Assembly (NCBI RefSeq): GCF_900109055.1
Contig: NZ_FOIV01000001.1
Location: forward strand, 664,682-728,681
From: Prevotella sp. khp7
GTDB lineage: Bacteria; Bacteroidota; Bacteroidia; Bacteroidales; Bacteroidaceae
Direction: 5' to 3'
Length of the DNA: 64,000 bases
Shown: one piece after another, positions 19,143 to 27,486 of the stretch
How the letters are laid out: each line of letters begins with the position of its first letter
Numbering within the stretch: position 1 is the first letter of the stretch
Made by a program: the position numbers and the translations under genes
The notes under the pieces: model-generated
What the model was told of the DNA's origin: nothing
The model's input: the letters and a program-made list of their open reading frames with translations, nothing else
Database searches by the model: none

Positions 19143-19483
19143 TCCAAGTCTCCTTTCCGCCAGGCATATGCCAAGCCTAAAACCAGAACTACTAAGAAGA
19201 AACCAATGCTCAGCAATGCCATAGCACCGAACTCCTTCACAACCACAGCCCACGGGTACAGGAATACTGTCTCCACGTCAAACATCAGGAACAGGATGGC
19301 GAACAGGTAGAATCCCACACTAATAGGCAACCAGCTGGACCCTCGTGTGGGAATACCACACTCATAAGGTTCACCCTTTACCTTTGCATAAGATCGCGGA
19401 CCAATCAACTTAGCGACAACGTAAGCCCCCGCCACCAATGTCAAAGCCGTCAATAAAACGGTAATTAACAAAGTAAAGTTCAT
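19133..19483 (-). CDS. nuoA: NADH-quinone oxidoreductase subunit A
   Basis: 116 residues, three membrane helices, the usual NuoA size. Contains KGEPYECGIPTRGSSWLPISVGFYLFAILFLMFDVETVFLYPW, the hallmark NuoA stretch with the conserved Cys loop and the FDVE motif. First gene of the ten-gene nuo operon, which lacks nuoE, nuoF and nuoG. Its promoter lies about 90 nt upstream. Confidence 0.97.
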   Translation of the reverse strand: MNFTLLITVLLTALTLVAGAYVVAKLIGPRSYAKVKGEPYECGIPTRGSSWLPISVGFYLFAILFLMFDVETVFLYPWAVVVKEFGAMALLSIGFFLVVLVLGLAYAWRKGDLEWK

Positions 19484-19569
19484 AAATAATTTATAATGTT
19501 ATAACAATATCGTTCTCGTTCTTAAGCAGTTAGGGCAAAAATGAAAGTACCTTCACGGCTTTTCAGCTG

Positions 19570-19577
19570 CAAAGGTA
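19570..19577 (-). promoter_or_regulatory. Promoter (-7 box) of the nuo operon
   Basis: The complement of 19570-19577 reads TACCTTTG, the Bacteroidota -7 consensus. It lies about 87 nt before nuoA in an AT-rich spacer after the end of the PafA gene. A -33 element is not clear. A leader of about 80 nt is implied. Confidence 0.55.
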
Positions 19578-19635
19578 CTAATTATAGTTGTAAAACTAAC
19601 GAATATTTATAAAAAAATCGTTAATTATTGTATAT

Positions 19636-21153
19636 TCAGTCGTCGATTACTTCGGTGATTGCTTCTCCGACACAAGCATTTGGTTGCTGAATATGGAGCT
19701 TCTGACATATCGTTGGAGCGATGTCGGTGATATGCACCTCACGACTGGTAGCGCCATGCTTCACGTTCCATCCATAGAACAACAGGGGGATATGGGCATC
19801 ATAGGGGTTCCATTCACCATGAGTTGTTCCCACTGGCGACGACCATCTGCTGAACTCATACCATCCTGGCTCAGGAACAACAAAGATATCACCAGAGCGA
19901 CGAGGATGATAGCCCATCAATGCACGATAACGAATCAGATCAGGGATGGCGGCATTCTGAACATGTTCGAAGTCGGCCACAAACTGCACATGGGGAGCAG
20001 TCTTCAGGAAGTCAACAATCGTCTTGCGGACCTTAGCCTCGTCAAGACCCTGTTCAGCAATATACTTCTTATTGAGATAGATGCGATATGCCAACACTGA
20101 AGAAATAACCTTCAGGTCAGTATTCAGTTTCTCTTTCAGTTCTTTTTCCAACTGAGGAGCTATCTCATCCGACCACTTCCATGCGCCGCCTCCAAGCTTA
20201 TGGTCAATCATAAACTGGAAATTATGAGCTGCGCCATGATCAGCAGAAAGGAAAAGCAGATAGTTTCCCTCGCCCACTTGGTCGTCCAATGCCTTCAGTA
20301 ATCGTGCGATATCTTTGTCGAGTTCAATATAGGCCTCGTCCGTATGTTCGCCTCGAGTACTCCACTCATGTCCGATAACATCGGTCTGCGAGAAGCTGAC
20401 ACAAAGCATATCAGTGGCCTCGCCCTTACCAAGAGATTCACCCTTCAAAGCCGCGATAGCCATATCAGTGGTGATATGTCCGCATAGAGGATATAAGCCT
20501 ACCTGTTTGCCCACCTTCTGGAGTTCCTTGTTTTTCTTCAGTTCAAGATTATAGCTCTTTGCCCAATCAGGAAGTTCCGTACGATAATAGGTACTTGTGA
20601 TGAACTGTCCGTTTTCCGTGTCAAGCCAATAAGCACCGTTGGCACTTCTACCGGCAGGGAGAATAGCTGCACGGTCTTTATATGACACGCCTATCACCTT
20701 CGACTTAAAGTCTGTATGCAACCTGATCTGATCGCCAATCGTCGATGCCAACAGGTTCTTGGGCGACATACATCCTTTCTTGCGATTGTCAGAACCTACA
20801 GGATCTACAGACTTATCATCGGTACAATAAACGGGCACTCCATCAATCTGGAAGTCATTACCACAGATGCCATGGAAAGCTGGCGTTGTGCCTGTATAGG
20901 CTGAGGTATGACCGATGGCTGTTATGGTAGGGATGTAGTTAATCAGACAGTTGTCACAGCTATATCCCTTATTAATCAGACGCTTCAGTCCGTCATCACC
21001 AAACTGATCATAATACCTGCCCAGATAGTCCCAACGCATCTGGTCTACCATAATTCCCACTACGAGCTTCGGACGCTCGTTAAATTTTGTCTGCGCCTGT
21101 AGCTGAGCCGACAGACACATTGTCATTGTAATAAATAGTAATAGTTTTTTCAT
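19636..21153 (-). CDS. PafA-like alkaline phosphatase / type I phosphodiesterase family protein
   Basis: 505 residues from the ATG at 21153, which opens a signal peptide (MKKLLLFITMTMCLSAQLQAQ). The alkaline-phosphatase superfamily core is visible: metal ligand Asp37 in VGIMVDQMRWDYLGRYY, the nucleophile region YIPTITAIGHTSAYTG (Thr76/Thr78), FLSADHGAAH (metal Asp/His) and a late THGEWNPYDAHIPLLFYG with a metal histidine. Family role: periplasmic, Ca/Zn-dependent phosphomonoesterase as in PafA/PhoX-type enzymes of Bacteroidota. The ATG overlaps the epimerase TGA (ATGA at 21150-21153), so it is translationally coupled to the mannan operon. Its natural substrate is unknown; sugar phosphates are one possibility (inference). 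Confidence 0.85.
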   Translation of the reverse strand: MKKLLLFITMTMCLSAQLQAQTKFNERPKLVVGIMVDQMRWDYLGRYYDQFGDDGLKRLINKGYSCDNCLINYIPTITAIGHTSAYTGTTPAFHGICGNDFQIDGVPVYCTDDKSVDPVGSDNRKKGCMSPKNLLASTIGDQIRLHTDFKSKVIGVSYKDRAAILPAGRSANGAYWLDTENGQFITSTYYRTELPDWAKSYNLELKKNKELQKVGKQVGLYPLCGHITTDMAIAALKGESLGKGEATDMLCVSFSQTDVIGHEWSTRGEHTDEAYIELDKDIARLLKALDDQVGEGNYLLFLSADHGAAHNFQFMIDHKLGGGAWKWSDEIAPQLEKELKEKLNTDLKVISSVLAYRIYLNKKYIAEQGLDEAKVRKTIVDFLKTAPHVQFVADFEHVQNAAIPDLIRYRALMGYHPRRSGDIFVVPEPGWYEFSRWSSPVGTTHGEWNPYDAHIPLLFYGWNVKHGATSREVHITDIAPTICQKLHIQQPNACVGEAITEVIDD

Positions 21154-22436
21154 ATTTCCTTTAAACGTTCTATAATTTCCAAACACATACGGCTGTTATG
21201 GTAAGGGCACTTCCAGAAACCGGCCTTATCATCAACGGTATTCAACGTACCATCGGAATGACGGCTCCAGTGCCACTCCCCATTGTCCCAGTCAATCAGT
21301 TGAGTCTTGATATACTCCCAACAGCGTACGGCACGCTCTAAGGCCTGCTCATCGCCAAAATACTGATAGAGGTTAAACCAACCCACCACGTTTTCGGCCT
21401 GCACCCACCAATGCAGATCATCGTCAACATGGCCTGTATCCAGATTGGCCTCATGAATCATCGAGCCATCTGGCCGCAAGCCCTTTTCTGAAGCTTTCGC
21501 CACTTCACGCACCACCTGCTCCACTTTCTGCAGCACTTTCTGGTCGCCCAATACCAGCGCAGCCTCATGCAGCAGCCACGAACATTCAATGTCATGTCCA
21601 TAGCTCTCCAGATGACCAGCGCCTCGCGTCCAATCCATCTCAAAGAACAAATCGAGATGATGGGTCTCAGGGTTCAGGATATTATCAGTAAAGATATTAA
21701 TCAGGTTGCGCAGCGAGGCTTCTACACCGACAATGGTTTCCTGAGGAACACTAATCCCCACAGGAAGTACCGATCCGATGACTGGTACATAGTCGCACGA
21801 TTCCTGAGCACGCATTTCTTTAAGACACCTCAGCAGATTTGTATAGGGCTCGATAATGTGCAGATGGGTGTTCTGCGACTTAGGATAGTTGGCGTCGAGC
21901 TCTGAGAGTCGCATATCTGCAATTTCTTCCCACTCTCGCGTACAAGCTTCAATATAGCCGTTATGCTCGCGATCCAAGGCGTGTTCTTCTATGCAGTCAT
22001 AGAGTTGGAGTGCATAGTCCAGCGTCTCCCTATCACCCGTAGCCCTTGTATACTCCGTTAGCGCATAGATGACAAAACCGATAGCATAGAACTGCTTCTT
22101 GGTATCAAGGGGATTACCCTTATAGTCGAGGCTCCAGTAAACGCCACCATACTCCTTATCGATAAAGTGGTCGATGATATAGTCCTTTGCACGAGTGGCA
22201 GCCTCCAGATACTCCGGATTGGCCAGCACGCGATAAGCAGCAGAAAACGACCATAGAATACGGGCGTTGAGGATGGCGCCTTTCTCTGCCTTAGGATGGA
22301 GCACCCCACTGCCGTCGATACGTCCATAGAAGCCTCCATTCTCATGGTCGACCATTTTATCGAGCCAAAAGCGCAGGATGTTCTTTTCCAAAACATCCTG
22401 CATCTCTTGCTTCATTGTTTCTACGTGCCCGCTCAT
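21150..22436 (-). CDS. N-acylglucosamine 2-epimerase family: cellobiose/mannobiose 2-epimerase
   Basis: 428 residues, the usual size for cellobiose 2-epimerases. The (alpha/alpha)6-barrel features are present: FWLDKMVDHENGGFYGRIDGSG near 24-45, KGAILNARILWSFSAAYR near 52-69, NTHLHIIEPYTNLLRCL, GHDIECSWLLHEAALVLG and an HWSRHSDG near the C-terminus, supplying the catalytic His residues of the family. Reaction: C2 epimerisation of the reducing-end sugar of a beta-1,4 disaccharide. In this context it would turn mannobiose into mannosyl-glucose for the GH130 phosphorylase. No signal peptide, so cytoplasmic. Overlaps the transporter gene (22433-22436) and the phosphatase gene (21150-21153), 4 nt each. 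Confidence 0.92.
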   Translation of the reverse strand: MSGHVETMKQEMQDVLEKNILRFWLDKMVDHENGGFYGRIDGSGVLHPKAEKGAILNARILWSFSAAYRVLANPEYLEAATRAKDYIIDHFIDKEYGGVYWSLDYKGNPLDTKKQFYAIGFVIYALTEYTRATGDRETLDYALQLYDCIEEHALDREHNGYIEACTREWEEIADMRLSELDANYPKSQNTHLHIIEPYTNLLRCLKEMRAQESCDYVPVIGSVLPVGISVPQETIVGVEASLRNLINIFTDNILNPETHHLDLFFEMDWTRGAGHLESYGHDIECSWLLHEAALVLGDQKVLQKVEQVVREVAKASEKGLRPDGSMIHEANLDTGHVDDDLHWWVQAENVVGWFNLYQYFGDEQALERAVRCWEYIKTQLIDWDNGEWHWSRHSDGTLNTVDDKAGFWKCPYHNSRMCLEIIERLKEI

Positions 22437-23776
22437 TTTTTAATAGGATAGATCCAGGTAAGAACAACAATCAGTCCAGCGATGATGGCTGGGAACAGCG
22501 AGAAGAGCGACCACACCATGGCAAGCACCGACTCTGTGATTGAAGCAGGGTCAACCATCGTATTACCCATGTCATCTGTAATCATACTTGCACCAGCCAA
22601 TCCCAAGAAGAGGGCCACCAGCGAGCCAGAAATGGCGGTACCAAATTTCTGCGCCATCGTACCTGACGAGAATATCAGTCCTGTCGATGATGTTCCATTC
22701 TTCTCTGTAGCATAATCGGCCACATCGGCATACATACTCCACAACAGAGGCGAATAGAGTCCGATGCCTATTGACGTAAGTATCACCAATGCCACCATCA
22801 CCCAGATATAACTTGGGTCCATCGGCACAAAGAAGAATGCTACCGAAAAGATTACACAAATGAGGGCCGCCGCCATAAAAGCCTTACGCTTTGAACCGAT
22901 GATCTGTGTGAACTTTGGCGACACACCGCCGAAAATCATACAAGTCAGTTCACCAAAGGTCATAAACACTGTGTAATTGATAATCAGTCCGCTTACCGTC
23001 ACATCACCATGCAGACAATACTCCAACAGATAACCGGCTACGGCATAGCGGAATCCATTGAAGAAGTTGGTACAGATGCCTATCAACGTCAATATAATCC
23101 AAGGCTTATTCTTAAAAAGATCGCCAAACTGCTTGAACGAGAATTTCTCTGCGCGTATGGGCTTCAGCCGTTCCTTTGTCAGGAATCCGCAAGCCAACGT
23201 ACCAGCGGCGGCGATAAAGCCGAAGAAAGCGCCCAGAACGGCATACTGATGCTGCTCTGTGCCACCCACCAACCGCTGTAGATACGGGAACGACAGTAGG
23301 GTAATGAATCCCATAGCATAGGCACCCACCATACGGAAACTCGAGAACTGGTTCTTCTCATTGTCATCGTCGGTCATTACACCCAACAGCGATCCGTAAG
23401 GCACGTTCACAGCCGTATACATAGCCATCATCAGCAGATACAGGCTGTAAGCCCAGATGCGTTTACCCGTCAGTCCAAATTCAGGGGTATAAAGCAAGAG
23501 TGCAAACACCAGTCCGAATGGGATGGCACCGAATATCAGCCATGGACGATAAGTGCCCCAACGACTCTGCGTACGGTCGGCAAGCGAGCCCATCAACGGG
23601 TCTGTCACCACATCGAACATACGTGCTATCAGCATCAGTGTAGCAGCGTCAGCAAACGTCAATCCGAACACATTTGTAAAAAACAGTGGAAAGGCTATCG
23701 ACATAATTTTCCATGTGATACCTCCAGCAGCAGCATCGCCCAAGGCGTAACCGATCTTTTCTTTTAGTGTAGCCAT
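22433..23776 (-). CDS. GPH family (MelB-like) sugar:cation symporter
   Basis: 447 residues, about 12 membrane helices. The N-terminal KIGYALGDAAAGGITWKIMSIAFPLFFTNVFG and the motif DVVTDPLMGSLADRTQSRWGTYRPWLIFGAIPFG (about 55-88) are characteristic of glycoside-pentoside-hexuronide symporters. It would move a disaccharide, by context mannobiose, across the inner membrane with Na+ or H+. Lies 1 nt after the GH130 gene and overlaps the epimerase gene, matching the gene order of mannobiose catabolic clusters in other Bacteroidota. Confidence 0.92.
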   Translation of the reverse strand: MATLKEKIGYALGDAAAGGITWKIMSIAFPLFFTNVFGLTFADAATLMLIARMFDVVTDPLMGSLADRTQSRWGTYRPWLIFGAIPFGLVFALLLYTPEFGLTGKRIWAYSLYLLMMAMYTAVNVPYGSLLGVMTDDDNEKNQFSSFRMVGAYAMGFITLLSFPYLQRLVGGTEQHQYAVLGAFFGFIAAAGTLACGFLTKERLKPIRAEKFSFKQFGDLFKNKPWIILTLIGICTNFFNGFRYAVAGYLLEYCLHGDVTVSGLIINYTVFMTFGELTCMIFGGVSPKFTQIIGSKRKAFMAAALICVIFSVAFFFVPMDPSYIWVMVALVILTSIGIGLYSPLLWSMYADVADYATEKNGTSSTGLIFSSGTMAQKFGTAISGSLVALFLGLAGASMITDDMGNTMVDPASITESVLAMVWSLFSLFPAIIAGLIVVLTWIYPIKK

Positions 23777-23777
23777 A

Positions 23778-24944
23778 TTATTTTAAGTTTTTATTTTTTG
23801 CTATCAAGCGTTTGATGGTCTCAACACTGGCTGCTGTGGTAAGGCCGTCTTCTGGCGTATTCATGCAGTAGTCGATGAGCTTATCGATGGTCGACGTAGC
23901 CACATGCATACGGGTGTCGGCCGATGCGTAATAAATGAACACCTTGCCGTCTTCATCGGCTATCCAACCATTGGCAAAGGCTACGTTCATCACATCGCCC
24001 AGATACTCATCACCCTCAGGCACGAGGAAATAGCCGCCAGGCTGAGCTATTACCTTTGTGGGGTCTTCGAGCGCAGTCATATACATATAGAGCACATAGC
24101 GCAGGCCATCGGCCGTAGCACGCACGCCATGAGCCAGATGGAGCCAGCCCTTGGGTGTCTTAATGGGGTGCGGACCTTCGCCGTTTTTCACCTCAGTGAT
24201 GGTATGATAGTGACGGGCATTGATAATCTTCTCGTCTTTCACCTCTGCATTAGTGATGTCGTCTACCAGTGCCCACCCTATACCGCCACCACTACCAGTG
24301 TCGATAAATCCGTCCTGAGGACGTGTGTAGAAAGCATACTTTCCGTCTACGAACTCAGGGTGAAGCACCACGTTGCGCTGCTGACTTTTGGTTTTCAGGT
24401 CTGGCAGACGATACCAGGTCTTCAAGTCCTTGGTGCGAGCGATACCTGCCGTAGCAGTGGCAGCACTGAGATTACCAGGCTGCGAGTCGTCATGACGCTC
24501 TGCACAGAACACACCATAAATCCAGCCATCCTCATGTTGTGTGATACGCATATCATAGATGTTGGTGGCAGGAATCACGTCGTCAGGCATTGTGATAGGC
24601 TCTTCCCAGAAACGGAAATTGTCAATGCCATTAGGACTCTCAGCCACAGCGAAGTAGCTCTTTCGGTCGGCACCCTCAACACGAACGATGAGCAGATACT
24701 TACCATTCCATTTAATGGCGCCAGAGTTCAGTGTTGCGTTACACATGATGCGCTGCATCAGATAGGGGTTATCTTTCTCGTTGAAGTCGTACTTCCACTC
24801 CAAGGGTATATGGGCAGCAGTCACTACGGGATACTTATACTTGTCATATATGCCGTTGCCCCACTCCAAGGGTTCGTTTCTACGACTCAACAGCTCCTCA
24901 TGATGCTTACGGAGAGCAGCAACTTTATCATTGAAATTCTGCAT
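23778..24944 (-). CDS. GH130 beta-1,4-mannosyl-glucose phosphorylase
   Basis: 388 residues, cytoplasmic (no signal). Five-bladed propeller sequence of glycoside hydrolase family 130. The general acid is Asp131 in NIYDMRI, at the same residue number as I recall for the characterised Bacteroides fragilis 4-O-beta-mannosyl-glucose phosphorylase. Phosphate-binding residues are suggested by RQRNVVLHPEF-like QQRNVVLHPEF (about 188-198) and HYHTITEVKNGEGPHPIKTPKGWLHLAHG (about 243-271). Reaction: mannosyl-glucose plus phosphate gives alpha-mannose-1-phosphate and glucose. Adjacent epimerase and symporter genes support this substrate; other GH130 activities (mannan oligomers, mannosyl-GlcNAc) are less likely. 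Confidence 0.92.
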   Translation of the reverse strand: MQNFNDKVAALRKHHEELLSRRNEPLEWGNGIYDKYKYPVVTAAHIPLEWKYDFNEKDNPYLMQRIMCNATLNSGAIKWNGKYLLIVRVEGADRKSYFAVAESPNGIDNFRFWEEPITMPDDVIPATNIYDMRITQHEDGWIYGVFCAERHDDSQPGNLSAATATAGIARTKDLKTWYRLPDLKTKSQQRNVVLHPEFVDGKYAFYTRPQDGFIDTGSGGGIGWALVDDITNAEVKDEKIINARHYHTITEVKNGEGPHPIKTPKGWLHLAHGVRATADGLRYVLYMYMTALEDPTKVIAQPGGYFLVPEGDEYLGDVMNVAFANGWIADEDGKVFIYYASADTRMHVATSTIDKLIDYCMNTPEDGLTTAASVETIKRLIAKNKNLK

Positions 24945-24956
24945 TATCTTTTCTGT

Positions 24957-26075
24957 TTATTTAATATCGTTTAGGAATAATGATTTCTCATTGTTGTGAA
25001 AGTCGACGAAATACTGGGCATCGGGCTTACCGGGCGAAGGACCGAACCACTCGTGAGGCGCATTGCGCCACACCAGCAGGTAGCTGATGAGATGTTTCTC
25101 AACCACAGGCTGCAAGGTGGAAGTCCACCATGTCGGATCGCTCAGATTCTTCAGTCCGCATTCTGTCAGCGCAGCCACCTTGCCATGATCTTCGGCAAAC
25201 TTGCAGAGCATCGTCAGATTCATATCCAACAGACGCTGAAAATCAATCTTACCATCTGGCGCCCACTGATAGCCGTCAAAACCTACCACTCCTACACGGT
25301 CGTCACCAGGGTAGCGTTCCATGTACTTTTCTGCCGTCAGGTCAGGAGCCATTCCTGGTGAATATGCCCAGAGCAGATTGTCAAGGCCGTCGGCAGTGAG
25401 CTTATCCTGCAACATATTCCACAGAGCCTTGTATTCCTCTGCCGTACAGAGTCTCTCGCCCCACCAGAACCAAGAGCCTGTATTCTCGTGCCAAGGACGG
25501 AAGATAACAGGAACTTTTTCTCCATCTGGCGTCTTCAAGGTAGCGAGGAAGTCAGAGAGGCGCTGCATCCATGTCTGGAAAAGTTCATGTTTCAAACCAC
25601 CTTCGAGGACGCTCTTCACCACAGTTGTGTCGCTGATATCCCAGGCTGTACCTTCAGGGTACTGCTGTCCTGCATTTCCGCCGCCTTCGATGGTAGTGAG
25701 GGGATTGCGCGGATGCCAACTGATGGTTATGATACCTCCACGCTGATGGTGGGCGATGATTTCTTCAGATATTCTGGTAAAGGGCACGCTGTCGAGACTC
25801 TTCTCGTCGCCCATCTCGATACCACCGAGCTCGAAACCCATCACGGCGGGATAGTCGCCACACACGTTCTTCACGTCGCTCGAGTCTTTCTGATACTCCC
25901 AAGTTAGTCCATAGAACGAATCGTCCTGATGACCGAACATATAGCCTTTCTGGCGAAGTGTGTCGAGGCGCTCCATCAGCTGCTCCGCCTTGGTTTTCTC
26001 ATTCTCGCTATGCTTTGCCGTAGAACATGCTGCCACAGCAAACGCTATTATCGTCATAAAAACAAGCTTCTTCAT
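24957..26075 (-). CDS. GH26 beta-mannanase lipoprotein
   Basis: 372 residues. Lipoprotein signal with lipobox ending at Cys17 (FAVAAC). Single GH26 catalytic domain from about 30: FGHQDDSFYG, GFELGGIE, IITISWHPRNPLT, then the acid/base Glu197 in FRPWHENTGSWFWWG and the nucleophile Glu305 in AALTECGL. It cleaves internal beta-1,4-mannosidic bonds of mannan. Probably tethered to the outer membrane or in the periplasm; the residues after Cys17 (STAKHSENEKTK) are only mildly acidic and do not clearly show the surface-export signal. Lies 7 nt after the esterase gene and 12 nt before GH130. Confidence 0.94.
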   Translation of the reverse strand: MKKLVFMTIIAFAVAACSTAKHSENEKTKAEQLMERLDTLRQKGYMFGHQDDSFYGLTWEYQKDSSDVKNVCGDYPAVMGFELGGIEMGDEKSLDSVPFTRISEEIIAHHQRGGIITISWHPRNPLTTIEGGGNAGQQYPEGTAWDISDTTVVKSVLEGGLKHELFQTWMQRLSDFLATLKTPDGEKVPVIFRPWHENTGSWFWWGERLCTAEEYKALWNMLQDKLTADGLDNLLWAYSPGMAPDLTAEKYMERYPGDDRVGVVGFDGYQWAPDGKIDFQRLLDMNLTMLCKFAEDHGKVAALTECGLKNLSDPTWWTSTLQPVVEKHLISYLLVWRNAPHEWFGPSPGKPDAQYFVDFHNNEKSLFLNDIK

Positions 26076-26082
26076 AATTCCT

Positions 26083-27396
26083 CTAATTTTTTATATTCAT
26101 TTGTTTAAGCAGCCACGCTTCCCACTCGTCCCATTGTTCCTGGAACCAGAAATGCCAGGTGGCCTGATAGGGGGAAATCTCTTTCGGTCCCTTCACTGTG
26201 TTATAGGTAGCCCAGGCCGTTGTCGGAGGCACAACATCGTCGTTATAGCCAAACGAGAACCAGCCTTTCTGCTGGTCAGTAATCAGACGGGCGAAGTTAA
26301 CGCCGTCGTAGTAGCGACTCACTTCTATCTGCTTCTCCCGTCCTTTGATCTCGCCTTGCGAGCGTCCTTCGGCCGATTGCCAATAGAAATAGTGTGGCCA
26401 ACCGCAGGCTGCGCCCTTAAGCGAATTAGTATGATCGCAGAGGGCAGCGTGAACAGGAGCATAGAAGGTGACGCGTTTGTCGAGACCAGCTGTGGCCAGC
26501 GACAGAAAGCCGCCCTGACTCGAACCTGTCACACCCAGTTCCTTTCCGTTCCAGGGCGTAAACTGCTCGATATAGTCAAGCGCACGGATACAACCCAATA
26601 TCACGCGCATATAATAATGTTTCTCGCGCGAATCCATATTATACTCCCAATAGCCAGAGAGCGCACCATTGTATATATCGTCATAGACCTTCTGTTCCAT
26701 CGTCACAGGTATGCCGTGAATACCGATTTCGAGGGTGATTGCGCCCTGAGAGGCTGTCCAGATATCGCCGCCATAAGGACGTACGCCAGCACCTGGCACA
26801 CGCAGAAGGGCTGGATAGCAGCCCTCTTTTACTGGTACTGAGAGGATGCCATACGTACGATAGCCAGCCTGCATATTCTGGAATGAGACCTCATACACGT
26901 TGACATCCTTCGTGCATCGCTCAGGAAGCAGGCGCTTCGTTGGGTTCAGCTCCGTCTTGCGGGCTTGGGCGATGGCATGTTGCCAGAAATCGCAGAAGTC
27001 ACTAGGCATCACCGTCGACGGCTGTAGCCGCTCTGGCGAGAAAGCTGCGCCACAAGCGCCCCTATAATCCTTGCCGTCTACATGGGCCGTCACGTCGACA
27101 CGATAAAAACCAGGCTGGCTCATAGTACCCGTCAATTTATAGGTACCATCCTTGAGCGTCATGCTTTTCTTGACATCCTGATACATCTCCGGACCAGCCG
27201 CTAAATCAATGCTTACGTTGTCGAGCAGCGTGCCCGACTTGAGCACCTGAACCACGAAACCGGCTTTCTCGCCCGCCTTGTACGTCCAGTCCTGATGATC
27301 AGGCTGCACCACAACCTGAATACTGCTGCCGCGAATCTGTGCAGACAGCGTCGAGAACGCCATCATACAGAAAATAATTGATAGTAGTCTTTTCAT
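26083..27396 (-). CDS. Acetyl xylan esterase family (AXE1, alpha/beta hydrolase) acetyl esterase
   Basis: 437 residues with a signal peptide (about 1-19, ending TLSAQ). An N-terminal beta-rich domain (about 20-125: VVQPDHQDWTYKAGEKAGFVVQV) precedes an AXE1/CE7-like alpha/beta hydrolase. The nucleophile is Ser293 in VTGSSQGGFLSLA; the usual preceding segment is LGCIRALDYIEQFTPWNG, and the catalytic Asp and His are probably in GYNDDVVPP and ATWHFWFQ near the end. In this operon it would remove acetyl groups from mannan or manno-oligosaccharides in the periplasm (inference from context). First gene after the promoter at 27432-27439, co-directional with all downstream mannan genes. Confidence 0.85.
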   Translation of the reverse strand: MKRLLSIIFCMMAFSTLSAQIRGSSIQVVVQPDHQDWTYKAGEKAGFVVQVLKSGTLLDNVSIDLAAGPEMYQDVKKSMTLKDGTYKLTGTMSQPGFYRVDVTAHVDGKDYRGACGAAFSPERLQPSTVMPSDFCDFWQHAIAQARKTELNPTKRLLPERCTKDVNVYEVSFQNMQAGYRTYGILSVPVKEGCYPALLRVPGAGVRPYGGDIWTASQGAITLEIGIHGIPVTMEQKVYDDIYNGALSGYWEYNMDSREKHYYMRVILGCIRALDYIEQFTPWNGKELGVTGSSQGGFLSLATAGLDKRVTFYAPVHAALCDHTNSLKGAACGWPHYFYWQSAEGRSQGEIKGREKQIEVSRYYDGVNFARLITDQQKGWFSFGYNDDVVPPTTAWATYNTVKGPKEISPYQATWHFWFQEQWDEWEAWLLKQMNIKN

Positions 27397-27431
27397 TGCT
27401 TTTGCTTTAAGATGATTACAAAATTGCGGTG

Positions 27432-27439
27432 CAAAGATA
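27432..27439 (-). promoter_or_regulatory. Promoter (-7 box) of the esterase-GH26-GH130-symporter-epimerase-phosphatase operon
   Basis: The complement of 27432-27439 reads TATCTTTG, 36 nt before the esterase start. No intervening promoter is seen until the nuo operon. The -33 region has only a weak match, which could mean the promoter needs an activator. Confidence 0.5.
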
Positions 27440-27486
27440 CGACTTATTACGCGAACGTCAGTACTTTTATTTGCTCATTACTTACA

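Noticed and set aside
19143..19253. N-terminal extension of nuoB
   Set aside because: It lies inside nuoA and adds a Cys-rich, non-conserved stretch; the ATG at 19142 gives a standard NuoB start.
23904..24974. 356-codon plus-strand frame opposite GH130
   Set aside because: Antisense shadow: the opposite strand encodes a complete GH130 enzyme with its catalytic Asp, and the shadow peptide lacks domain features.
25960..26841. 293-codon plus-strand frame opposite the GH26 and esterase genes
   Set aside because: Antisense to two well-supported genes and crossing their junction; no promoter and no recognisable family.
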